Origin: Klebsiella pneumoniae | Lineage (GTDB): Bacteria; Pseudomonadota; Gammaproteobacteria; Pseudomonadales; CAMAPQ01 | Direction: 5' to 3' | Assembly: GCA_945860125.1 (NCBI GenBank) | Contig: CAMAPQ010000014.1 | Location: forward strand, 1 to 44,572 | DNA length: 44,572 nt | Shown here: positions 25,598 to 34,268 of the stretch, in pieces | Numbering within the stretch: position 1 is the stretch's first letter | How the letters are laid out: each line of letters begins with the position of its first letter | Notes under the pieces: generated by a model | Told to the model about the DNA's origin: nothing | Database searches by the model: none | What the model saw: only the letters and a program-made list of their open reading frames with translations | Program-made: the position numbers and the translations under genes

Positions 25598-26632
25598 ATG
25601 CCATACATCCCATCACAGTCTATTGAACATGCTTTTTTTCGCTCCCTTTCTTTTTTATTTTATTTATGTTCTGCTGCCGCTTATTCAGATGAAAAAAATC
25701 ATTCAACCGAAAAGTATCGCCCTACGTTATTTAATTTTTTTAATTTGAATGATAATCATTATTTTAAATATCAAACAAAAGTACGCACAGGTTATTTAAC
25801 AGGCCAATTTAATTGGAATATTGCAGCAGATCTTTATGGAAAGGAAAACCCCAATATATTATCTGAGCTTACTTATAATAATTTAACCTCCTCAAATATT
25901 CTTTTATCAGAAACCTTATATTTTAAACCTCATTACTTAAAAGATTTTTTTATTCATGCAGAAGCCGAATACGGCAAAATTTATTCAGGTTTGATACAGG
26001 ATTCTGACTATGACGGCAATAATAAAAGCCAAGAATATAGCCGCTCATTTTCAGACCCCAAAGGCTCTGAAATAAAAAACTTTCTAGGTTCAGTGGGCGG
26101 CATTATCACTGAAACAGGTATACATAAGCTAAGTATTGAAGGCGGCGTTTCACTAAACCAACAGCATTTTCAGAAAAAAAATGGTGTGCAAGTGCTGTCT
26201 ACCTCATTAAGAACAGCGGATAATGGCGCCTTTTCAGGCTTAAACAGCACCTACAATGCAAACTGGCTAAGTGGTTTTTTAGGCCTGGAAGAGACACTTA
26301 AATTTAGAAAAGATAGCGTAAAACTGGGCGCCCGTTTTTTCTGGAGCGATTACCAAGCAATTGCCGATTGGAACTTAAGACGAGACTTTGCCCACCCACG
26401 CTCTTTTCAGCATGACGCAACAGGCAAAGGCATTTGTCTCAATGTGAGTTACCTCTACCCTTTATTTAAACAGTTTTTATTACAGCTTTCAGCAGAAAAA
26501 AGTCGCTTTGTAACGAACAGTGGTACGGATACTGTTTTCTTTAAAAATGGCGGGGTGGGGGTTACGAAACTTAATGAAGTGAACTGGGAAAGTATGAACT
26601 ACTCATTCGGTGTGAGTTATTTGTTTGAATAG
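25598..26632 (+). CDS. Outer-membrane beta-barrel protein (omptin-like / Protochlamydia OMP type)
   Basis: This 344-residue protein has a signal sequence ending near CSAAAYSDE. It has alternating amphipathic strands and a terminal YSFGVSYLFE consistent with a BAM-recognised barrel end. Segments such as SELTYNNLTSSNILLSETLYF and IQDSDYDGNNKSQEYSRSFSD resemble the barrel family annotated as Protochlamydia outer membrane protein, which is distantly omptin-like. I could not confirm the Asp/His catalytic residues of omptins, so protease activity should not be assumed. The ribosome binding site is weak (A-rich GAAA runs). A short TATACCC/GGGTATA inverted repeat follows the stop. Confidence 0.68.
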   Translation: MPYIPSQSIEHAFFRSLSFLFYLCSAAAYSDEKNHSTEKYRPTLFNFFNLNDNHYFKYQTKVRTGYLTGQFNWNIAADLYGKENPNILSELTYNNLTSSNILLSETLYFKPHYLKDFFIHAEAEYGKIYSGLIQDSDYDGNNKSQEYSRSFSDPKGSEIKNFLGSVGGIITETGIHKLSIEGGVSLNQQHFQKKNGVQVLSTSLRTADNGAFSGLNSTYNANWLSGFLGLEETLKFRKDSVKLGARFFWSDYQAIADWNLRRDFAHPRSFQHDATGKGICLNVSYLYPLFKQFLLQLSAEKSRFVTNSGTDTVFFKNGGVGVTKLNEVNWESMNYSFGVSYLFE

Positions 26633-26637
26633 GTTCA

Positions 26638-26665
26638 TATACCCTCAATTACTTTGTTGGGTATA
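26638..26665. repeat. Short TATACCC...GGGTATA inverted repeat
   Basis: The 28 bases have perfect 7-bp arms. It lies between the convergent outer-membrane protein and FadH genes and may act in transcript termination. The arms equal the ends of the ERIC element at 7881-8007, but the inner sequence does not clearly match. Confidence 0.45.
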
Positions 26666-26715
26666 GAGCTGGCCTGGGTGTGCTTGTATAAAAGCCCACC
26701 CAATCGCCCACAAGC

Positions 26716-28881
26716 CTACAGTTTTGCTGCCAACTCAGCGCCTTGGCGAATCGCTCTTTTTGCATCTAACTCGCCCGCTTCAAATGCACCACCAATCAGA
26801 TGTACATTAGGCGCTGTCGATAAAGTTGCAACCTGTGTGTTTAACTCATCATATAAACTTCTTTGTGAAGTTTGACCTGCACAAATAACAATCGTCTCAA
26901 TATTAAATAAGTGAGGTTGCCCCTTAATCAAAGTATGCAAGCCTTCATCATCAATTTTGAGATAAGACACATCAGAAAGCATTTCAACTTCTTTCTTTTT
27001 AAGATTCGTGCGATGAATCCAACCGGTGGTTTTACCCAAACCTGCCCCTACTTTGCTCGCTTTTCTTTGCAATAAATAAACTTGTTTATCACTTTTAGAA
27101 AACTCAGGTTGAATATCTTCAACACCGCCACGTGCTTTAAGCGACATATCAATGCCCCACTCTTTCATAAAGCTTGGCACATCTAAACTTGTTGGGGTTT
27201 CATGCTCGTTATGAGTAATGTATTCAGCAACATCAAAACCAATGCCGCCTGCACCAATAATTGCAACGGTTTTACCTACTTTAGCGCCTAAAAATACTTC
27301 CTGATAACTGAGCACTTTAGAATGCTCAATGCCGGGTAAATCTAAGTCTCTAGGCAATACACCACAAGCAACAACAATCTCATCAAAACCAATTTCGAGT
27401 AATTCCTGCGCAGTCACTTTTTTATTCAAAATTAATTTAACGCGATGCAGTTCAATTTGTTTTTTGTAATAACGTAATGTTTCATGAAACTCTTCTTTTC
27501 CAGGTACTTTTTTAGCATAATTAAATTGCCCGCCCACTTCAGCACTTGCCTCAAAGAGCGTTACATCGTGACCACGTAAAGCGGCAATCGTTGCAATAGA
27601 AAGACCAGCAGGCCCCGCCCCGACGACAGCCACTTTTTTAACTGTGACAGTCGGCAAATAATTCAGTTGCGTCTCATAACAAGCTCTGGGGTTAACAAGA
27701 CACGTATTCATCTTGCCCAAAAATGTATGATCCAAACACGCCTGATTACACGCAATACAGGTATTAATCTCATCTTCCCTACCCTGCTTGGCTTTAATAA
27801 CAAATTCAGGATCAGCCAAAAAAGGACGCGCCATTGAAATTAAATCAGCCTCTTCACGGTTTAAAATATCTTCTGCAACCTGTGGATGATTAATACGGTT
27901 ACAAGCAATAACAGGAATACTAACCGCTTGCTTTAATTGTTTAGTGACCCAAGAAAAAGCAGCGCGAGGCACCATGGTTGCAATCGTTGGAATACGCGCT
28001 TCATGCCAACCAATACCGGTATTTAGCAGTGTAGCGCCTGCTTGTTCAATAGCTTTCGCTAATTGGATATTTTCCTCAAGTGAAGAACCTTCCTCTACTA
28101 AATCCAACATTGAAATGCGGTAGATAATAATAAAATGCTCGCCTACGGCCGCTCTAATTCTTTTAATAATTTCAACAGGCACACGAATACGATTTTCAAA
28201 CGATCCGCCCCACTCATCTTGCCGATGATTCGTTCTTTTACAAATAAACTGATTAATGAAATACCCTTCAGACCCCATAATTTCAACACCGTCATACCCT
28301 GCCGCTTGAGCAAGTGAAGCACAATTTACAAAATCGTCAATTTGCTTACCCACTTCATCAGTCGAAAGCGCTTTAGGCTTAAAAGGATTAATGGGCGCCT
28401 GAATAGCAGAAGGTGCAACCAATTTTGGATTATAAGCATAACGGCCTGTATGCAAAATTTGCATGCAGATTTTACCGCCTTCCGCATGCACAGCATCCGT
28501 CACCATTTTGTGTTTAGCAACTTCATCATGATGATCAAGTTTTGCACCACCTTGCATCGCAGCCCCTTCAGCATTAGGGCCAATGCCGCCCGTAATAATC
28601 AACGCAACATCGGCGCGGGCGCGCTCTTTATAAAAAGCCGCCATTCTTTCAAAACCATTAGGCACTTCTTCAAGTGTGGTATGCATAGAGCCCATCACAA
28701 GTCTATTTTTTAGCGTTGTAAACTTAAGATCTAATGGCTGAAATATTTTGGCGTATTTAAGCGCAGCAGACTGGCTAGAAACGCCCTGAGTGGAAGTATC
28801 TTTGTTCGTGGCTTGGGTAACGTCTTGGGTAACGTCTTGGGTAACGTCTTGGGTAACGTCTTGGGTAAAAAGCGTGCTCAT
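26716..28881 (-). CDS. fadH: NADPH-dependent 2,4-dienoyl-CoA reductase (FadH type)
   Basis: FadH reduces 2,4-dienoyl-CoA during oxidation of unsaturated fatty acids, using FMN, FAD and a 4Fe-4S cluster. The 721-residue protein shows an Old Yellow Enzyme barrel (KNRLVMGSMHTTLEE; GYDGVEIMGSEGYFINQF; GIGWHEARIP), the cluster motif CIACNQACLDHTFLGKMNTC (C-x2-C-x3-C-x11-C) and the FAD site GAGPAGLSIA. The NAD(P)-binding region has GAGGIGFDVAEY. The first about 36 residues have no counterpart in E. coli FadH and consist partly of a TQDV repeat (12-bp DNA tandem). The ATG at 28881 has AAGG about 9 bases upstream. Close homologues act on other enone substrates, so the exact substrate is inferred. Confidence 0.9.
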   Translation of the reverse strand: MSTLFTQDVTQDVTQDVTQDVTQATNKDTSTQGVSSQSAALKYAKIFQPLDLKFTTLKNRLVMGSMHTTLEEVPNGFERMAAFYKERARADVALIITGGIGPNAEGAAMQGGAKLDHHDEVAKHKMVTDAVHAEGGKICMQILHTGRYAYNPKLVAPSAIQAPINPFKPKALSTDEVGKQIDDFVNCASLAQAAGYDGVEIMGSEGYFINQFICKRTNHRQDEWGGSFENRIRVPVEIIKRIRAAVGEHFIIIYRISMLDLVEEGSSLEENIQLAKAIEQAGATLLNTGIGWHEARIPTIATMVPRAAFSWVTKQLKQAVSIPVIACNRINHPQVAEDILNREEADLISMARPFLADPEFVIKAKQGREDEINTCIACNQACLDHTFLGKMNTCLVNPRACYETQLNYLPTVTVKKVAVVGAGPAGLSIATIAALRGHDVTLFEASAEVGGQFNYAKKVPGKEEFHETLRYYKKQIELHRVKLILNKKVTAQELLEIGFDEIVVACGVLPRDLDLPGIEHSKVLSYQEVFLGAKVGKTVAIIGAGGIGFDVAEYITHNEHETPTSLDVPSFMKEWGIDMSLKARGGVEDIQPEFSKSDKQVYLLQRKASKVGAGLGKTTGWIHRTNLKKKEVEMLSDVSYLKIDDEGLHTLIKGQPHLFNIETIVICAGQTSQRSLYDELNTQVATLSTAPNVHLIGGAFEAGELDAKRAIRQGAELAAKL
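28812..28868. repeat. 12-bp tandem repeat in the 5' coding end of fadH
   Basis: The unit CTTGGGTAACGT occurs 4.75 times, encoding TQDV repeats near the N-terminus of FadH. Because the unit is a multiple of three, changes in copy number keep the reading frame. Confidence 0.92.
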
Positions 28882-28904
28882 ATTAAAACCTTATAGATAG
28901 CTAA

Positions 28905-28924
28905 TATAAATATAAATATAAATA
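28905..28924. repeat. TATAAA microsatellite upstream of fadH
   Basis: There are 3.3 copies of TATAAA, 24-43 bases before the fadH start codon, where the promoter or leader of fadH would lie. Confidence 0.8.
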
Positions 28925-29147
28925 GGCCGAAATAGCCTTCACAAAAAGCAGAAATGAAATAAATTGCAACAAATATTACAGCGACAAGATAAAGACTAAA
29001 CAGATTTACAACAAAAGCAAAACAATCACAGACTTATAAGTCATTCACAAGCTCAATTAACAATCTATCCTAAAAACAGTGTCATTTTGATCAACTAATA
29101 ACCATTAATCAGCAACGATTCATCCGCAACAAAAAGAGGCAAAAGAG

Positions 29148-30242
29148 ATGCTATCTGTTTTATCAGCCAGAAGAACTGATGCAAGCTCAATACTCAACGC
29201 GATTAAAAAAGAATCACTCGCCCTGTTTTATCGTGCTGTATCCCTAACAAAAAGCGAGATTGCAGATATCTGTTTTACCCATGAAAAAGCAATCGTTTTT
29301 GAGTTAAGCTATTTTGATAGCATCAAAAAACTTGATGAGTTTAAAGCAAGAGCCGTTAGTAATTTTGAGGCAAATTACGCACATTCAACCGAAAAAGAAA
29401 TTGAAAAAAAAGCCCATTTACTCATGACACATTTTAAAACTCATCGTAAAAATGATAATCAAAAAAATGATATTTATACAGTTTTTGCTAAACAATTCGA
29501 ACAAAGCCATCATGAGTACACAAAAATAAAAGCAACACTGCAAGTATTTTTAAATGAACAACCCGACGCAAAAAATAACTTTAATACGGCAGCTATTAGC
29601 CCATCAAAATTTCTTCTGTATTTCTATCAAATTTTTCAAGATATCACATTAAATTCTCAGCAAAAAACCACCGTTTTTTTAATTCTCTGTAAAATGTATT
29701 TTGGCTTGCTTCATGCGTCATTTCATAAAGCACAAATCAACTATCACAGAATTTTAGTCGTAGAAAAAAAGAAAAAATATATAGCAAGCTCGACTGAAAT
29801 AACTCAAACCACACCACAAAAAATAGAAGCAGAAATAGGCGAATTTCAAGAAGCCGTTAGCCTTATTTTTAACCAATTTAATCCTCTGTCTTTAACACAT
29901 TCCTTTATAAGAGGGATTAAAGCATACTGGGTGAACTTATTAAAAATAATCTATATTAAATTCGGCTTTCACTCAAAAGAATGGCATATTGCCGTTAACT
30001 GCTTACGTTACATCGTACGCTCTATCGACATAAATTATTTACAGGAAAATCATGCCGCTTGGCAGCATGATTTTAACAAGCTTAAAAGTGACATAGATAC
30101 CCTATGTATTGCAGCAAAAATCAATAAAGAACCCACTGAAAAAATATTAAGTTCACTGAGCAATCTTCATATCCAAATAAGAATAAAATCGATCGAAAAT
30201 AAGCTGAACAATCAAGTGCAGCCCCTACAAAAAACAGCTTAA
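29148..30242 (+). CDS. Hypothetical helical protein (364 aa)
   Basis: I do not recognise this protein. It is rich in Lys, Glu, Phe and Ile and appears almost wholly helical and cytoplasmic. There is no signal peptide or clear membrane helix, although residues about 180-195 (TTVFLILCKMYFGLLHASF) and 255-275 (AYWVNLLKIIYIKFGF) are hydrophobic enough to contact a membrane. An AGAGG ribosome binding site precedes the ATG. The stop codon overlaps the stop of the convergent RND exporter gene by 4 bases. It is divergent from fadH across a 266-bp gap with no other feature than the TATAAA repeat. Confidence 0.7.
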   Translation: MLSVLSARRTDASSILNAIKKESLALFYRAVSLTKSEIADICFTHEKAIVFELSYFDSIKKLDEFKARAVSNFEANYAHSTEKEIEKKAHLLMTHFKTHRKNDNQKNDIYTVFAKQFEQSHHEYTKIKATLQVFLNEQPDAKNNFNTAAISPSKFLLYFYQIFQDITLNSQQKTTVFLILCKMYFGLLHASFHKAQINYHRILVVEKKKKYIASSTEITQTTPQKIEAEIGEFQEAVSLIFNQFNPLSLTHSFIRGIKAYWVNLLKIIYIKFGFHSKEWHIAVNCLRYIVRSIDINYLQENHAAWQHDFNKLKSDIDTLCIAAKINKEPTEKILSSLSNLHIQIRIKSIENKLNNQVQPLQKTA

Positions 30243-32719
30243 ACTTTAACTTTACTTTCACCAAAAGGTTTAAACCATAAAATAAGTTGAGGCAAAATAG
30301 TTAAAGAAGCAACGAGGGCAACAACCATCACAAGACTGGTAAAAAGACCAAAGTAAATGGTGGGAAAAAAGTTTGAAAAACCCAAAATTGAAAAACCAGC
30401 AATCACCGTAATTGACGTATAATAAACGCCTCTACCAATGCTTGCATGGCTTCTAAACATGGCTTTTTTATAATCACCACTCATTGCAAACTCTTCTTTA
30501 AAACGGTGAATATAATAAATAGCATTATCAACTGTAAAACCAATGCTAATAGCAGCAATGGTAATCGTCATTAAATCGAGCGGAATACCCACTAATCCCA
30601 TGGTGCCTAAAACAACTAAAGTCGCCCAAATATTAGGTAATAAGGCAATAATTGCCAAAGACAGCGAACGAAACATCACTAAAAACATAAAAAATATACT
30701 TAAAAAAGTGAAGCCAATTGTCGCAATTTGAGACTGATATAAACTTTGTAAAAGATTATTAAATAGTACCGCGATACCTACCAACTTTACTTTATCCTCA
30801 GGAAATTTAGCTTCATTAATGAGATGATTACGAATTTTATCAATAATTTCTTGCCTATTTAAACCCGCGACAGATTCAATAAAACGTATTGAGATACGAA
30901 AAGTTTCAGTTTTTTCATCAACGAAAGGATTTAACAATAAATCCTTAAGATTTTTTGGAAAAACAGTGCTCATAAAAGCAAGCTCAATCGCCTCAAGATC
31001 GCTTTTTTTAATCATTTCAGCTAACTCAACCGTGGTTGCAATAGACAATACTTTCCCCACTTCAGGTAACGACTCAAGATAATGATGGAAGCTTTTTATT
31101 TTATTAATATTCTCACTCGTAAAAATAGATTGTTCCTCATTATCAGCACAGGAATCATCAGAAAAACAATCTTCATCCTGATTATTTTTCTTAACTTCTC
31201 CCTCTTTTGAAAAATCTAAAATAATATCCATAGGCGTTGTTCCACCAAGATGGTTATCAATGACTTCCATGCCTTTATATATTTCAGTGTCTTTCTTAAA
31301 ATAATCAATAAAGCGATTATCAACAGATAAGTGCAGCACACCGTATAAAAATACGAGCGATGAAATAAGGGCAGCCCAAACAAAAAAAGGACCAAAATGA
31401 TCAGTGATTTTCGCAAAAGTTAAACTAAGCAGATCTTCTTTATCTGACTCTAAACGACCCTTGGATCGTTTCATTAACATCAATACAGCAGGGAAAGCAA
31501 AATAAACGACAAGATAAGAAAAAACTACCCCAACCGTCATCATGATACCAAAATCAATAATAGGCCGAATATTGCTCACCATCAGCGATAAAAAACCGAC
31601 AATATTAGTAAAAGCATTATAAAAAGAAGGTTGGGCCATTGACTCCATCGTCATGGTAACAAGAGACGATTGTCGCGACTCAGGATACATCGCTGCACAC
31701 TCACGATAACGTACGACAAGATGTACAATTAAAGACATCGTACTAATAAGAAGCAGCGAGATAAAATTAGAAGAAATGACGGTAACAGGAAAACGCACTA
31801 AACCAACAAATCCTGCCGATAAAATGCAAGTGAGAACACAACATAAAAACGGTAAGACCACCCATCTCGCACGTCTGAAAATTAAAGAAAGCGAACCCAC
31901 AATAAAACCTAAAACACCCACACCAAAAACTTTAATGTCAGATTGAATATAGCCGATCATATCGACAACAATCATGGGCACACCACCTAAATGCAGCACC
32001 CCTTGTGATTGAAATTCACTCATTACTAAACGAATATTTTTTACAACGCTATTTTGAATATTAATATTTTCAAAATTCAAATCTTTTATTTTATCTTCAA
32101 GATAGGCCAACTCCCCTTCTTCTTTTTTATTCAGACCGCTATTGGTTTTTTTATCTCTTAATGTTTCTCTTTCACTAATAGAAACACCTAAATCTTTAAC
32201 ACCATCAAAAATAATTTGAATTGCAAAAGTATCCGCCTCTTTGCTTAACAGCAGCTGCTTATAAAGAGGGTTACTCTGCATAGATTGCTTAGCTTTCGCA
32301 AGATCAACCCCTACAGAAGTGAGCGTTTCATTTTTTTCGCTCAAATTACTCAATGTTAAATCAGCTTGATTTAATAAAGGCACACTTAAAATAGAATTCA
32401 CTTCTTTTACACGCTTTACAGCGCTAATTTTATCTACCAAGCTTTTAAATGTTTGCAAACCTTCAGACGTGAAAGGGCTTTGATTAGGTTTGTAAGCAAT
32501 GACGAGATAATCATCAGAGGAAGGGAAAACTTTTTTTATTTCACGATAACTCGTTAGATCTCTATCATCCTCTAAAATCATAGAGTCTGCTGAAGCATCT
32601 AAATGAAAATCAGGTAAAAAGTAAATCATTGTGCCTGTTAATAAGGCAAATAAAATGAGTGTACGGATGGGCTTCTCAATGATCCACTCCCGATAATAAG
32701 TGACGAGAGATGCCTGCAT
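30239..32719 (-). CDS. RND superfamily (MMPL/SSD-type) exporter
   Basis: This 826-residue inner-membrane transporter belongs to the predicted RND exporters (MMPL / sterol-sensing-like), which lack a dedicated adaptor. The N-terminal helix (RTLILFALLTGTMIYFLPDF) is followed by a periplasmic loop containing DASADSMILEDD, typical of this subgroup. A helix cluster follows (GVLGFIVGSLSLIF, FISLLLISTMSLIVHLVV), then a second periplasmic loop (VDNRFIDYFKKDTEIYKGMEVID) and the final helix cluster (IWATLVVLGTMGLVGIPLDLMTITIAAISIGFTVDNAIYYIHRFKEE), whose GFTVDNAI matches the proton-relay region. Some relatives move hopanoids or other lipids, but the substrate cannot be read from sequence. No accessory lipoprotein gene is adjacent. 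Confidence 0.88.
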   Translation of the reverse strand: MQASLVTYYREWIIEKPIRTLILFALLTGTMIYFLPDFHLDASADSMILEDDRDLTSYREIKKVFPSSDDYLVIAYKPNQSPFTSEGLQTFKSLVDKISAVKRVKEVNSILSVPLLNQADLTLSNLSEKNETLTSVGVDLAKAKQSMQSNPLYKQLLLSKEADTFAIQIIFDGVKDLGVSISERETLRDKKTNSGLNKKEEGELAYLEDKIKDLNFENINIQNSVVKNIRLVMSEFQSQGVLHLGGVPMIVVDMIGYIQSDIKVFGVGVLGFIVGSLSLIFRRARWVVLPFLCCVLTCILSAGFVGLVRFPVTVISSNFISLLLISTMSLIVHLVVRYRECAAMYPESRQSSLVTMTMESMAQPSFYNAFTNIVGFLSLMVSNIRPIIDFGIMMTVGVVFSYLVVYFAFPAVLMLMKRSKGRLESDKEDLLSLTFAKITDHFGPFFVWAALISSLVFLYGVLHLSVDNRFIDYFKKDTEIYKGMEVIDNHLGGTTPMDIILDFSKEGEVKKNNQDEDCFSDDSCADNEEQSIFTSENINKIKSFHHYLESLPEVGKVLSIATTVELAEMIKKSDLEAIELAFMSTVFPKNLKDLLLNPFVDEKTETFRISIRFIESVAGLNRQEIIDKIRNHLINEAKFPEDKVKLVGIAVLFNNLLQSLYQSQIATIGFTFLSIFFMFLVMFRSLSLAIIALLPNIWATLVVLGTMGLVGIPLDLMTITIAAISIGFTVDNAIYYIHRFKEEFAMSGDYKKAMFRSHASIGRGVYYTSITVIAGFSILGFSNFFPTIYFGLFTSLVMVVALVASLTILPQLILWFKPFGESKVKV

Positions 32720-32836
32720 AATTACTCCTTAACATCAAATAACTAGATCTTTCCAAAGGGAAAGTCTAGCTATGGTAGTTAAGTTATTTTTTAAATGCCA
32801 GTTTATGACTATCTTGTGATGAGAAAAGGGCAGGAG

Positions 32837-32875
32837 TACCAGCAATCGATAGGACAGGCGTTACCAGCAATCGAT
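32837..32875. repeat. Direct duplication at the 3' end of the pilin gene
   Basis: TACCAGCAATCGAT occurs at 32837-32850 and 32862-32875. The second copy covers the last codons of the pilin (Ile-Asp-Cys-Trp) and part of its stop. The first copy lies just downstream and lacks the stop. Confidence 0.7.
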
Positions 32876-33304
32876 TGGGGTTTTCAATCCTGTATTGGTA
32901 TAAGTCAAGGTTCTACACTCAACATCTTTGAATTGAGGATTAGTTGGCTTGGCAGCAAGTTGAATGGTGTATGACTGGGTTGTTGGTGGTACAGCGCTAA
33001 AGGTAGTTGGTGTAAAAGTTAAGGTATATCGCTCATTTACAGCGGCTGGTAAAGAATATTCATAGACTGTGGGCGCCGTACTTACGACCGTCGTCGTAGG
33101 CTTAGAATACGAGCCATAAATTGTGCGGTGCCTTTCCATTGCTTGCGCCATTTCCATAATAGAAGACTGCGCTTCCTGACGTCGACTTTTACGCACAGCA
33201 TTTGAATAACTCGGATAAACAATAGCGGCTAATATAGCAATAATTGCAATCACAATCATTAGCTCGGCCAGTGAAAAACCTTTAAAAGACTTCTTTATCT
33301 TCAT
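32861..33304 (-). CDS. Type IV pilin-like protein (PilE family)
   Basis: This 147-residue prepilin has a short basic leader and the peptidase site KGFSLAELMIVIAIIAILAAIVYPSY. The mature protein would start with Phe and has the conserved Glu5, followed by the hydrophobic N-terminal helix. Two cysteines near the C-terminus (VECRTLTYTNTGLKTPIDCW) could form the D-region disulfide of PilE-type pilins. The track start four codons upstream (33316) is less likely. It stands alone without pilV/pilW/pilX or comP-type neighbours, so whether it is a major or minor pilin is open. Confidence 0.88.
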   Translation of the reverse strand: MKIKKSFKGFSLAELMIVIAIIAILAAIVYPSYSNAVRKSRRQEAQSSIMEMAQAMERHRTIYGSYSKPTTTVVSTAPTVYEYSLPAAVNERYTLTFTPTTFSAVPPTTQSYTIQLAAKPTNPQFKDVECRTLTYTNTGLKTPIDCW

Positions 33305-33464
33305 TATTCTGTGCACCTAAACCAATTAAGCTGACAACTGACAAAAATGATTGCTTACTTCAATTGTAGTCGGCACTTACTACAGCGCGAGTGGGATCAT
33401 GCAACATTAGGTAAAAAATTGTGGCATTTATTTGAGTGTTAAGATTCAAATAAGAGCTTAAGTA

Positions 33465-33680
33465 TCACTGAAGAAAGCCTGAAAAAGTAAGACTTGCGAT
33501 TAAAATAGGCATACACACAAGAAATAAAATAAAAATTAAGGCAATTTGCACTAAAACAGAGAAAAAAATAAAAGAAGCCAAAAAGGCGTCACAGGCTTGA
33601 TTATGAAAATTATTTAAACCTGCGAATACATTTCGCAACCAAGGCATTGAAAGTGCTATATTATTTTTATTAAAGCTCAT
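33465..33680 (-). CDS. Small hypothetical membrane protein (71 aa)
   Basis: The C-terminal half is one long hydrophobic stretch (ASFIFFSVLVQIALIFILFLVCMPILIASLTF), likely one or two membrane helices. The N-terminal half is polar. The track start at 33734 lacks a ribosome binding site, while the ATG at 33680 (MSFNKNN) has GAGGTGGG a few bases upstream. No known family was recognised. It lies between the pilin and xseB, divergent from the latter. Confidence 0.55.
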   Translation of the reverse strand: MSFNKNNIALSMPWLRNVFAGLNNFHNQACDAFLASFIFFSVLVQIALIFILFLVCMPILIASLTFSGFLQ

Positions 33681-33965
33681 AACCCACCTCACCTTTTGCT
33701 TATTTAATAAATAGGATGAGTTCGAGTAAACCATCTATTTTATTGTTTTTATTTACAGTCATTTTGACATATATCAAGCTAGGCAAGCAATAAAAAAAAC
33801 AGCCCTTTTGCCACAAAAAATTTAATAAAAAACTTAATCTAACCAACTGAATTCACTCATTAAAATCAACTCAAACAAAGTCATTGACCCTATGTTTATT
33901 CTCAGTTAGTGTTCGCAAAACCTATTTTTATGCCTCTTTAATCTATTGATGAAACGGAATGAACC

Positions 33966-34247
33966 ATGTCTGAAACTGAAAAATTCCAGTTTGAAAAAGC
34001 ATTATTATCTCTAGAACAAACAGTACATTCACTAGAAGAGGGTCATCTTGAGCTAGATGAATCTCTGAAAGCCTTTGAAAAAGGCATACAGCTTACAAGG
34101 CTTTGCCAGAAAGCACTGGATGACGCAGAGCAAAAGGTAAAAATTTTAATGGAAAATGGCGAACTTCAAGCTTTTCCTGAAAAAGAAGAGAAAAAAAGCA
34201 AAAAAAAAGAGAGCATTAATAGTAAGCCTGTTGCCCCACAATTATAA
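33966..34247 (+). CDS. xseB: Exodeoxyribonuclease VII small subunit
   Basis: XseB assembles with XseA to form the single-strand-specific exonuclease VII. The 93-residue product has the conserved FEKALLSLEQTVHSLEEGHLELDESLKAFEKGIQLTRLCQKALDDAEQKV, a two-helix coiled coil covering residues 8-60, followed by a Lys/Glu-rich tail of about 30 residues that is longer than usual. It begins the xseB-ispA-dxs cluster common in gammaproteobacteria (21 bp gap to ispA). xseA is not in the window. Confidence 0.95.
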   Translation: MSETEKFQFEKALLSLEQTVHSLEEGHLELDESLKAFEKGIQLTRLCQKALDDAEQKVKILMENGELQAFPEKEEKKSKKKESINSKPVAPQL

Positions 34248-34268
34248 CTTGGGATACTTCCCCTTAAA

